From assembly GCA_030655675.1 (NCBI GenBank), contig JAUSPM010000158.1:1-15801 (forward strand): a stretch of 15,801 bases of DNA, in the 5' to 3' direction. Position 1 is the stretch's first letter. Every line of letters begins with the position of its first letter. The notes below the pieces were generated by a model. It was not told the origin of the DNA. It saw nothing but the letters and a program-made list of their open reading frames with translations, and did no database searches. The stretch is from Methanosarcinaceae archaeon. Lineage in GTDB: Archaea; Halobacteriota; Methanosarcinia; Methanosarcinales; Methanosarcinaceae. The translations under genes and the position numbers were made by a program. This document shows positions 1 to 5,838 of this stretch, piece after piece.

Positions 1-426
1 GCAGTGCCTGCAGTACATTGAACAGGTATTGCTGATGTGGAACAACACCCTATCAGGATAGCGATGAGTGATTCCGGGTGCAGGGCTATCTTTGTCTTCT
101 GATAAAGGATCCTTCATATCACATTTACTGATTATTAATTCTGATGGTGAAGGAAAAGATTGTTTAAAGATCGGATCATTCATGTAGTCGCTGGAATCGA
201 TTAGTGACAAATAATAAGGGGTTATGGAAAGCGGGAACTTTTCAAGAGTTTTTTCAAGTTCTTTTCTTTCAGCTGAATTAAATTCTATGCCAAGCAGACT
301 CTCGAACGTCGAGATATCGCGAATCGAGTGTTTTACCTGCCATTTCCAATTCGTCCAATTTGAAATTAATGCATCCGAACTGATACTTTCTGCGATTTTC
401 TTTTGTTCATTGGTATATATTGTCAT
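1..426 (-). CDS. ablA: Lysine 2,3-aminomutase, N-terminal part (runs off the left edge)
   Basis: This is the 5' part (142 codons) of a leftward gene for a radical-SAM, PLP-dependent lysine 2,3-aminomutase, which converts L-alpha-lysine to beta-lysine. The last visible residues are HRYPDRVLF followed by CSMYCRHC, the CxxxCxxC cluster motif (Cys135, 139, 142). Upstream are family hallmarks: a WTNWKWQ stretch near residues 24-30, a PLSITPYYLSLID segment, and a DPLSEDKDSPAPGITHRYPDR block. The ATG at 426 has GAGG six bases before it; an in-frame ATG at 456 lacks such a site. In methanogens this enzyme (AblA) with the acetyltransferase AblB makes the osmolyte N-epsilon-acetyl-beta-lysine. AblB would lie outside the window, so the osmolyte role is inferred. 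The family call is firm; the AblA role is likely. Confidence 0.9.
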   Translation of the reverse strand, partial: MTIYTNEQKKIAESISSDALISNWTNWKWQVKHSIRDISTFESLLGIEFNSAERKELEKTLEKFPLSITPYYLSLIDSSDYMNDPIFKQSFPSPSELIISKCDMKDPLSEDKDSPAPGITHRYPDRVLFHISNTCSMYCRHC

Positions 427-509
427 AATGTGCCTCGATTTTGATGACCATGGCATGCATGGGTGGTATTAATAGAACACACCGCCGCTAAAAATAATCA
501 ATACGTTTG

Positions 510-526
510 AAAACAAAGGTTGTTTT
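510..526. repeat. 7-bp inverted repeat upstream of ablA
   Basis: AAAACAA and TTGTTTT are separated by AGG. The palindrome lies about 85-100 bases upstream of the ablA start, just upstream of a minus-strand TATA-like stretch. It may be an operator or chance AT-rich symmetry; nothing further can be said from one copy. Confidence 0.35.
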
Positions 527-719
527 GAATAAACAATATTAAAAAAAACGGAATGGGTTTGAGGTTCTATCAAAATGAACTTTTAGCTAAGCATCTTTAT
601 GCATTAGTTATAGTTTATCTCACATCCTATTACAATTGTTGCATTCACATATTAGCGAATTATCAACGATTATAAACATAAGAAAAATCGTATATATAGA
701 TGTTGGGTTAAAAGCAATA

Positions 720-755
720 TTCCAAACATTTTTTAAATATTAACACATCTTTGTT
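720..755 (+). promoter_or_regulatory. Promoter-like block, copy 1 of a 36-base duplicate
   Basis: It begins TTCCAAAC, contains an archaeal box A (TTTTTTAAATATTAAC) and ends CATCTTTGTT. It matches 1656-1691 at 33 of 36 positions. No open frame begins within the next few tens of bases, so it may drive a small RNA, give the UPF0316 gene a leader of roughly 270 bases, or be a remnant of a duplication. Confidence 0.45.
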
Positions 756-870
756 CTAAAGGTATTGATTGACATGAGTTAGTTAAGGCTTATTTGAAAA
801 TTAGCTAAGTACTGAATTTACCTGCCACCAGATAAATCATCATATTTCTATATTTCTCGGTCTTAAATCT

Positions 871-917
871 GTATGATATTTTAAGTGCAGTCTGGATCGT
901 TGAATCTGTTATCATAC
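871..917 (+). repeat. Inverted repeat with 31-base loop in the gap
   Basis: GTATGATA at 871-878 is the exact reverse complement of TATCATAC at 910-917. If transcribed from the 720-755 block, these arms could form an 8-bp stem in the leader of the UPF0316 gene or in a separate RNA. The stem is AT-rich and could be chance. Confidence 0.3.
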
Positions 918-1031
918 TTCAAATACGTTCATGCGCTCTTAATTTAAAATGTTGCGTGACATTTCATTTCAAAATTGGCCGCCTCATAAAGCATAATGTT
1001 TTATCTATATGATTACATGATTTATTGATAT

Positions 1032-1625
1032 ATGGAGTATCTAATAATAAATTCGGAAATATTTTCATTGTTAATCCTGCCAGTACTTATTTTTATGGCA
1101 AGAGTAATGGACGTTACTCTGGGAACGATCCGTATTATATTTGTCACAAGAGGCAAAAAATTCCTTGCAACCATGCTCGGTTTTTTCGAAGTAATGGTAT
1201 GGATCCTTGCGATCGGACAAATTATGCAGAATTTAACGAATATCACATATTATCTTGCATATGCTGGCGGTTTTGCCATGGGAAACTATGTTGGTATTTA
1301 TATTGAGGAAAAATTGGCAATTGGTACATTAGCTGTTAGAATTATTACCATAAAAGATGCCAGTGAATTAGCTGATTATCTTAAATCTAAAAAATTTGGA
1401 GTTACCAGTATTGATGCTCATGGAAATACAGGCAATGTGAAAGTGATCATCACCATCATAAAGAGAAAGCACCTCGCAGAAGTGGTGAGTATAATCAAAA
1501 GATTTAATCCGAGGGCATTTTATTCAGTTGAAGATATTAAGGCAGTAAGTGAAGGGGCATTTCCCGAGGTAAAATCATCTTATGATATGAATTTTTTAAA
1601 TTCAATAAAGTACAAAAAAAAATAA
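1032..1625 (+). CDS. UPF0316/DUF2179-family membrane protein
   Basis: A 197-residue protein. Three hydrophobic segments (roughly residues 8-25, 42-63 and 70-92) carry the family-type stretch MARVMDVTLGTIRIIFVTRG and an AYAGGFAMGNYVGIYIEEKL segment. A soluble C-terminal half (about 95-197) fits the DUF2179 fold, with GVTSIDAHGNTGNVKVIITI and a KRFNPRAFYSVEDIK tail. Members are integral membrane proteins of unknown biochemical function; DUF2179 resembles small ligand- or nucleotide-sensing domains, which is only suggestive. There is no ribosome binding site before the ATG, and a TATA-like block lies about 20-30 bases upstream, so the message may be leaderless. It stands alone, 76 bases before the next gene, which has its own promoter. 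Confidence 0.85.
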   Translation: MEYLIINSEIFSLLILPVLIFMARVMDVTLGTIRIIFVTRGKKFLATMLGFFEVMVWILAIGQIMQNLTNITYYLAYAGGFAMGNYVGIYIEEKLAIGTLAVRIITIKDASELADYLKSKKFGVTSIDAHGNTGNVKVIITIIKRKHLAEVVSIIKRFNPRAFYSVEDIKAVSEGAFPEVKSSYDMNFLNSIKYKKK

Positions 1626-1655
1626 ATTATTAGTTTGATATGTAAAGGGGCACTG

Positions 1656-1691
1656 TTCCAAACCCTTTTTAAATATTAACGCATCTTTGTT
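1656..1691 (+). promoter_or_regulatory. Promoter of the coiled-coil gene, copy 2 of the 36-base duplicate
   Basis: TTCCAAAC, then TTTTTAAATATTAAC (box A), then GCATCTTTGTT. It differs from 720-755 at three positions. With the usual spacing of about 25 bases from box A to the transcription start, transcription would begin near 1697-1702, almost at the predicted TTG start. Confidence 0.6.
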
Positions 1692-1701
1692 ATGATCACA
1701 T

Positions 1702-3018
1702 TTGAAACTCATCAAAAAGTTATTTGGAAAAAAAGATGTTGCACCGACTTCAATTTCATTGGAACTCTGTGAACTCCTTGAATGGATGGAAGTCAGGTTG
1801 GAAAATACATTTAGTAGGTTGCATCATCATATCCGGCAGAAATATGAGGAGATTGGTGTTGCTCTTGGTGACCTTGGTGTAAGCAAGGAGCATCTCAATG
1901 ATGCCAACACAATTAATGATGCGTATAAGCAAATAGCCAAGGCTGGTCTTTCTAACAAAGATAATGTTGTAAAGAACATTGGTATACTAATTGACAGAAC
2001 AATTATTCCACAGGATACTACCGCCAATGCCACAACTACCATATCTGTTGCAAATGAATTTTATACAAGTACCAAATCCGGTTTAAAAACACTCATTGAA
2101 AATACCATGCGTAGTCAGCAATACGCAAAAGCGCTTTTTCCCGAACAGTATAGGGGTGTCATGGATAATCTTAGCCATCTGGACGCCTTGCTTGATGAAC
2201 TTGTGGCTCCCATCAATGAGGTGCAGGATAAGCTGGATTCATATGATCGATTGAAAGGGAGTGTTGAAACTATCAGTAAATACCAGCAGCAGATAGTGAA
2301 AAATGATAACTTGGTCCCTGAACTTGAGACGAAATACGATTCATTGGAAAAAGATATGCGCAATCTTGAGTCTAAACTGGAAGATGTTGTGAAAAGTGAG
2401 GATTTTGCAAAGGCGCATGGGTTGGAAAAACAGGTTAAGGTACTTGAAGGCAGTTTATTGGATATAGATTCTAATGTGAAGTCAATGTTTGCACCTCTGT
2501 CCAAATCTCTTTCACGAATGGAAAAACAGGATGCAAGCGACAGGCACAAAATGTCACCAATGAGTAAGGAGATCCTATTGGCAATAATAGATGACCCCGC
2601 ATCAATACTTGGAACTGATATCAACAGTTTCCTTGATGAGATAAGGGTGCGTATCGAAGATGGTACTCTTGGTCTCAAACAACAAAAAATGAATAACACT
2701 ATTAACCAGCTCGACAAATTGAGGGATTCTGATATTCTGTCAGCAATGGCCGAAAAGAAAGGGTTATGTTTATCAGAGTTGGAAGAGACAAAGGGCGAGT
2801 TGAATCGGCTTACAGTTTATGAAGAAAAGATCAAGTATGAAAAAGAGATCTCGTATTGCCGTAGCAGGATCGATTCTACCAAAAATGATCTGAAAACTGA
2901 ACGAACAGATCAGGCAGATCTAAGTGAAAAAATAGAACGATCAATGGCGAAATTAAATTCGGACTTGAAGTTTGTTTTTGGAACCGATGTTGAAGTGATC
3001 AATCCGTCCGTATCTTGA
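1702..3018 (+). CDS. Uncharacterised coiled-coil protein
   Basis: A 438-residue acidic, soluble protein with no signal peptide, membrane segment or catalytic motif that I recognise. The N-terminus is basic (MKLIKKLFGKKD). The next 130 residues look helical and include LHHHIRQKYEEIG. Heptad-like helices fill about 165-285 and 325-425, with many Lys/Glu pairs. The assigned start is TTG, with no ribosome binding site, and it sits where transcription should begin from the strong box A at 1666-1680; a leaderless message or a slightly different start are both possible. The gene lies alone between UPF0316 and FxsA genes, with its own promoter. A structural, tethering or chromosome-related role is conceivable, but no function should be assigned. 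Coding potential looks real: a long frame and regular codon use. Confidence 0.8.
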   Translation: MKLIKKLFGKKDVAPTSISLELCELLEWMEVRLENTFSRLHHHIRQKYEEIGVALGDLGVSKEHLNDANTINDAYKQIAKAGLSNKDNVVKNIGILIDRTIIPQDTTANATTTISVANEFYTSTKSGLKTLIENTMRSQQYAKALFPEQYRGVMDNLSHLDALLDELVAPINEVQDKLDSYDRLKGSVETISKYQQQIVKNDNLVPELETKYDSLEKDMRNLESKLEDVVKSEDFAKAHGLEKQVKVLEGSLLDIDSNVKSMFAPLSKSLSRMEKQDASDRHKMSPMSKEILLAIIDDPASILGTDINSFLDEIRVRIEDGTLGLKQQKMNNTINQLDKLRDSDILSAMAEKKGLCLSELEETKGELNRLTVYEEKIKYEKEISYCRSRIDSTKNDLKTERTDQADLSEKIERSMAKLNSDLKFVFGTDVEVINPSVS

Positions 3019-3073
3019 AAATATTTACATATCGCAACAGCAATATCATCATTATATTATAGAAGGAATATCT

Positions 3074-3481
3074 ATGTTCGCAAAACTTTTGTTTTTATTT
3101 GTAGTAGTTCCTTTTGTAGAATTGTATATTCTGATCGAACTTGGCACTCGCATTGGTGCAATGCCAACGCTTGGTATTGTGATATTAACAGGCATAGCAG
3201 GCGCCGCTCTTGCAAAACATCAGGGACTTGAGGTACTGCGCCGCATCCAGACTGAAATGTCATACATGCAGATGCCTGGGGACGCAATGTTTGACGGTGT
3301 ACTGGTGTTGGTCGGCGGCATTCTGCTCATGACACCAGGGATATTGACAGACATCACAGGGTTCTTGCTCTTGATACCATTTAGTAGAGGTATTTTCAAA
3401 TTGTACATTAAGGATTGGGTTAGCAGGAAGATACAATCCGGTGAAGTGGTGTATTATTCCAATTCCAGAATTGATATGTGA
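3074..3481 (+). CDS. fxsA: FxsA-family membrane protein
   Basis: A 135-residue integral membrane protein. Hydrophobic segments cover roughly residues 3-22, 27-46 and 74-104. The family pattern is clear: PFVELYILIELGTRIGAMPT near the N-terminus, TGIAGAALAKHQGLEVLRRI, then a GGILLMTPGILTDITGFLLL segment, and a short polar tail. FxsA of E. coli is an inner-membrane protein that, when overproduced, relieves phage T7 exclusion by F; its normal role is unknown. AAGGA lies seven bases before the ATG. The gap from the coiled-coil gene is 55 bases with an AT-rich stretch, so the two may or may not be co-transcribed. Confidence 0.88.
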   Translation: MFAKLLFLFVVVPFVELYILIELGTRIGAMPTLGIVILTGIAGAALAKHQGLEVLRRIQTEMSYMQMPGDAMFDGVLVLVGGILLMTPGILTDITGFLLLIPFSRGIFKLYIKDWVSRKIQSGEVVYYSNSRIDM

Positions 3482-3601
3482 GTTTCTTTTGGACATGCCG
3501 TTGTATGTCTTCACCTGCGCCAAAGATATTCCGGAAGCACCTAATATCATGGGATAATTCTAAATAATTTTGAAACATTAAGACTTATCGGGGCATACTC
3601 A

Positions 3602-4327
3602 ATGAATGAAATCTCTATGAACAAAAAAAGTATTGAAAAAGATATAACTGGTATTGTAGGGCTTGACCGCATGTTATCTGGTGGTTTTCCTGCGCATCAT
3701 CTTGTTGCAGTGATTGGTGCATTTGGTACTGGAAAGTCTACAATTTCAATGCAATTCATAAATCATTGCCTTTTAGAAAATAAAACATGTGTTTATATTA
3801 ATCTGGATGTAGGTGAAGACCAGTTTCTTGAAACAGCCTCAATGTTTGGATGGGATTTTGAAAAGTACATTGAAGATGAAAAGTTGATCTTGATAACTCT
3901 CAGTTCAGCGGATATATCGACTTCAATTATGAAGATCGAAGGTGCAATTCCCCAATTTTTAGAATCAACCAAAGTGGATTGTATTGTTTTCGATTCTATA
4001 ACCCTTTTAGAAATGTTCCATACATCGGAATCAGAACGCAGGAACATGATGTTTAATTTGTGCGAGACCTTTAGAAATAGCGGCGCGACCACATTGTTGA
4101 CTTCAGAGGCATCTGTTGATGATCCTTATTCTTCAAAGTTTGGTATATTGGAATATCTGGTAGATGGGGTGATTGCTCTTAGGTATGTCAGACCCGTTGG
4201 TACTTATGATGTATCACTTGAGATGGAAGTTGTCAGAATGCGGCAGACAAATCATCATCGTGGCAGCAGACCGTACACTATTACGGAAAAAGGAATTACT
4301 GTAAGTGTAGAATCTGAAATGTTTTGA
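3602..4327 (+). CDS. Single-domain KaiC/RecA-superfamily ATPase
   Basis: A 241-residue protein with one RecA-like domain of the KaiC type. Walker A is GAFGTGKST (residues 39-47) and Walker B is VDCIVFD (125-131). The KaiC-like FGWD follows GEDQFLETASM at 71-85, and the start ITGIVGLDRMLSGGFP matches the KaiC entry motif. Canonical KaiC has two such domains; single-domain copies are common in archaea and include signalling ATPases and the archaellum regulator ArlH, so the exact role is open. No archaellum or chemotaxis genes are visible nearby. A GGGG stretch lies 8-9 bases before the ATG. The C-terminus keeps a MRQTNHHRGSRPYTITEKGI segment typical of the fold's end. Confidence 0.88.
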   Translation: MNEISMNKKSIEKDITGIVGLDRMLSGGFPAHHLVAVIGAFGTGKSTISMQFINHCLLENKTCVYINLDVGEDQFLETASMFGWDFEKYIEDEKLILITLSSADISTSIMKIEGAIPQFLESTKVDCIVFDSITLLEMFHTSESERRNMMFNLCETFRNSGATTLLTSEASVDDPYSSKFGILEYLVDGVIALRYVRPVGTYDVSLEMEVVRMRQTNHHRGSRPYTITEKGITVSVESEMF

Positions 4328-4359
4328 TGGCTTAGCCTTTTGTTTTGTGTGTGGTGTAT

Positions 4360-4428
4360 ATGAAGCAATCTAAAATGGATATATTGTTCGAAGATATTGG
4401 TAGGAACAAAAGCTTTAAGTCCAATTAG
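4360..4428 (+). CDS. Possible 22-residue small protein
   Basis: A short frame starts with ATG at 4360, preceded by GGTG at 4353-4356, and encodes MKQSKMDILFEDIGRNKSFK and two more residues. Composition is polar and unlike random AT-rich translation. It sits 32 bases after the KaiC-like gene and before tRNA-Asn. No family is recognised, and frames this short occur by chance. Confidence 0.25.
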   Translation: MKQSKMDILFEDIGRNKSFKSN

Positions 4429-4485
4429 TGCTTTAAGAAAGTCCGCGCACTTGCGTAAATACATACATAGGCAGTAATATGATGT

Positions 4486-4558
4486 GCCGCCATAACTCAG
4501 TTGGTAGAGTGTCTGGCTGTTAACCAGAATGTCACAGGTTCGAGCCCTGTTGGCGGCG
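4486..4558 (+). tRNA. tRNA-Asn (anticodon GTT)
   Basis: A complete cloverleaf without intron. The acceptor arms are GCCGCCA and TGGCGGC with discriminator G4558. The D arm contains AGTTGGTA. The anticodon stem TCTGG/CCAGA holds CTGTTAA with anticodon GTT at 4519-4521. The T arm is ACAGG-TTCGAGC-CCTGT. No CCA is encoded. A TAAATACATA stretch about 25-30 bases upstream is a reasonable box A. Confidence 0.96.
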
Positions 4559-4641
4559 TAATACTACTGCTATAATGTTATGCTATAATGTAGCATTATT
4601 AGCATCAGCATCATTATGCAATATTGTACTGTTTTTTATGC

Positions 4642-4716
4642 GGGCCTATAGCTTAGTCAGGTTAGAGCGCTCGGCTCATAACCGAGCGATCACCGGTTCA
4701 AATCCGGTTAGGCCCA
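4642..4716 (+). tRNA. tRNA with CAT anticodon, probably Ile2 (AUA-reading)
   Basis: A complete cloverleaf without intron. Acceptor arms are GGGCCTA and TAGGCCC with discriminator A4716. The anticodon stem is CTCGG/CCGAG around CTCATAA, and the T arm is ACCGG-TTCAAAT-CCGGT. The anticodon is CAT. It is not an initiator, because position 29-41 is C-G and the initiator's three consecutive G-C pairs are absent. The GGGCC...GGCCCA acceptor end matches archaeal isoleucine tRNAs, whereas archaeal elongator Met tRNAs usually begin GCC. In archaeal tRNA-Ile2 the wobble C is converted to agmatidine by TiaS. That it is a tRNA is certain; the Ile2 identity is inferred. Confidence 0.93.
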
Positions 4717-4752
4717 TCTTATTTTTGTATTTTTAAACTTGCAGTGATCTAT

Positions 4753-4808
4753 TACACAGTAATATATTGCATATTATATGTACGGAAAAAAGTAATGAGT
4801 ACTGTGTA
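4753..4808. repeat. 9-bp inverted repeat upstream of the exported-protein gene
   Basis: TACACAGTA at 4753-4761 and TACTGTGTA at 4800-4808 are exact reverse complements separated by 38 bases of AT-rich sequence. They lie about 100-160 bases before the next start codon and could be a split operator or chance. Confidence 0.35.
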
Positions 4809-4910
4809 GAATATTATTTATGTGGGAACTGAGCATGACTATAATAAATATAAACATTCAAATTCAACAATATTTACGTTGCTTAATCATGCATAAATTG
4901 GAGATAATAA

Positions 4911-5753
4911 ATGAATAATAAATTAGTAGCTATATTTTTAGCGGTAATCATGTTGATGTCAATTCTACCGCTTTTCTTTAACACTGCTCCGCAGCAATCA
5001 AGCGATGATAACGCTATCAATTATAATGATGCACCGGGTTTTGATTCGATTCCGGGTGCTCATGTGGACCATAAATTCGATTCGATCGCTGATGGGCTGG
5101 ATATGGTGCCAAAAGGCGTGACTTCAGCACGGTACATTGACATTTTAAAGACATCAGGTACTCCTCTTGAATCATTTATTGCCAATGCGATCCAGCCGGC
5201 TGAATTGTATAATGCAAATCTTACAAAAACATTTTTCGTAGATTATAACGATGGCGTTTCATGGATGGAGTTGCATACGATCTCACCTGAAATTATTGCA
5301 TTTTCGTATTGGTTGAGTCCTACGTCATATAATGGATATCAATTATTGATACGTGAGAATGGAATATACAATGCTATTGGTACTCCTTTAATATTTGGTC
5401 CAAAGGATAAAGTGGAAGGTGCTATTGATGTAATTTCAGGTTCTGCTGAAAGATCTAATGAATTTGATCACATATTGAGTTATGCTGATATGGATTCTGA
5501 GTTCCAGCGTGTGACATCAGATACTGCTTTTGCCAGTCAATACTATCTCGATCTGAAGGGGCTCGACAGTGGAGTTTATTCAAGGACTGCTATTTATCTT
5601 GATGTTGTAAACAGTACGTTCGAAAAGATGACTCAATTTGAAGCTAACAGCACAGAGCGTGGTGTAGCATACAATATCACCACTGAAGGAAATATCACAA
5701 AAGTGGTTGTTACTGGTAATTTCTATCTAATTATTAATGAACCGATAGAGTGA
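4911..5753 (+). CDS. Exported or membrane-anchored hypothetical protein
   Basis: A 280-residue protein. Residues 4-24 form one hydrophobic N-terminal segment (LVAIFLAVIMLMSILPLFFN), a signal peptide or uncleaved anchor. A Ser/Asp/Asn-rich linker follows, then a mixed alpha/beta domain rich in aromatic residues. The product is expected on the outside of the membrane. I do not recognise a family or catalytic motif. The ATG has GGAG seven bases upstream. The gene stands alone: two tRNA genes precede it, and a strong terminator hairpin overlaps its own stop codon. Regulation may involve the inverted repeat at 4753/4800, but that is a guess. Confidence 0.82.
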   Translation: MNNKLVAIFLAVIMLMSILPLFFNTAPQQSSDDNAINYNDAPGFDSIPGAHVDHKFDSIADGLDMVPKGVTSARYIDILKTSGTPLESFIANAIQPAELYNANLTKTFFVDYNDGVSWMELHTISPEIIAFSYWLSPTSYNGYQLLIRENGIYNAIGTPLIFGPKDKVEGAIDVISGSAERSNEFDHILSYADMDSEFQRVTSDTAFASQYYLDLKGLDSGVYSRTAIYLDVVNSTFEKMTQFEANSTERGVAYNITTEGNITKVVVTGNFYLIINEPIE

Positions 5754-5778
5754 GATCTCAATCTCACTCCCTTTTTTT
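5748..5778 (+). terminator. Hairpin plus T-run terminator overlapping the stop codon
   Basis: GAGTGAGAT (5748-5756) pairs perfectly with ATCTCACTC (5761-5769) over a CTCA loop, followed by CC and seven T. The stop codon TGA (5751-5753) lies inside the stem. The T-run leads straight into the structured repeat at 5779. Confidence 0.75.
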
Positions 5779-5838
5779 ATAGTATATATTTTATAAATAT
5801 ATAGTGCGAGTTAATCCGAGCATAGCGAGGATTTTCTT
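5779..5838 (-). repeat. Structured 60-base repeat, copy A
   Basis: On the minus strand it reads AAGAAAATCC, a hairpin core, an ACTCGCACT spacer and an AT-rich hairpin ending ACTAT. It matches the two copies at 15613-15733. On the plus strand, hairpin 1 is AATCC-GA-GC-ATA-GC-GA-GGATT (5813-5833) and hairpin 2 is ATATATTT-TAT-AAATATAT (5784-5802). Both hairpins are kept in the other copies by paired changes. Confidence 0.85.

Larger units (their letters stand above)
427..1031. other. 605-base AT-rich gap with promoter-like elements, no gene seen
   Basis: No reading frame here looks coding on either strand. The gap must carry the leftward ablA promoter; TATA-like candidates on the minus strand are near 488-498 and 467-475. 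It also carries the rightward promoter of the UPF0316 gene, with a TTTATCTATATG block near 1000-1011. Also present are a 7-bp inverted repeat (510-516/520-526), a 36-base block at 720-755 that recurs before the coiled-coil gene, and an 8-bp inverted repeat (871-878/910-917) that could close a stem over a 31-base loop. A short untranslated RNA driven by the 720-755 block is possible but unproven. Confidence 0.6.

Noticed and set aside
224..472. 82-codon plus-strand frame at the left edge
   Set aside because: It overlaps, antisense, the clear lysine 2,3-aminomutase reading on the minus strand and its product resembles nothing.
827..850. Box C-like ATGATGA on the minus strand, as a box C/D guide RNA
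   Set aside because: No CUGA box D at a suitable distance and no second C'/D' pair.
1025..1306. 93-codon frame overlapping the UPF0316 gene in another frame
   Set aside because: It is an out-of-frame shadow; the 197-residue frame shows family motifs and membrane segments.
3495..3557. Short frame (20 codons) between fxsA and the KaiC-like gene
   Set aside because: There is no ribosome binding site at proper distance and no recognised sequence; it is most likely chance. I also considered it as a frameshifted FxsA tail, but the composition does not fit that family.
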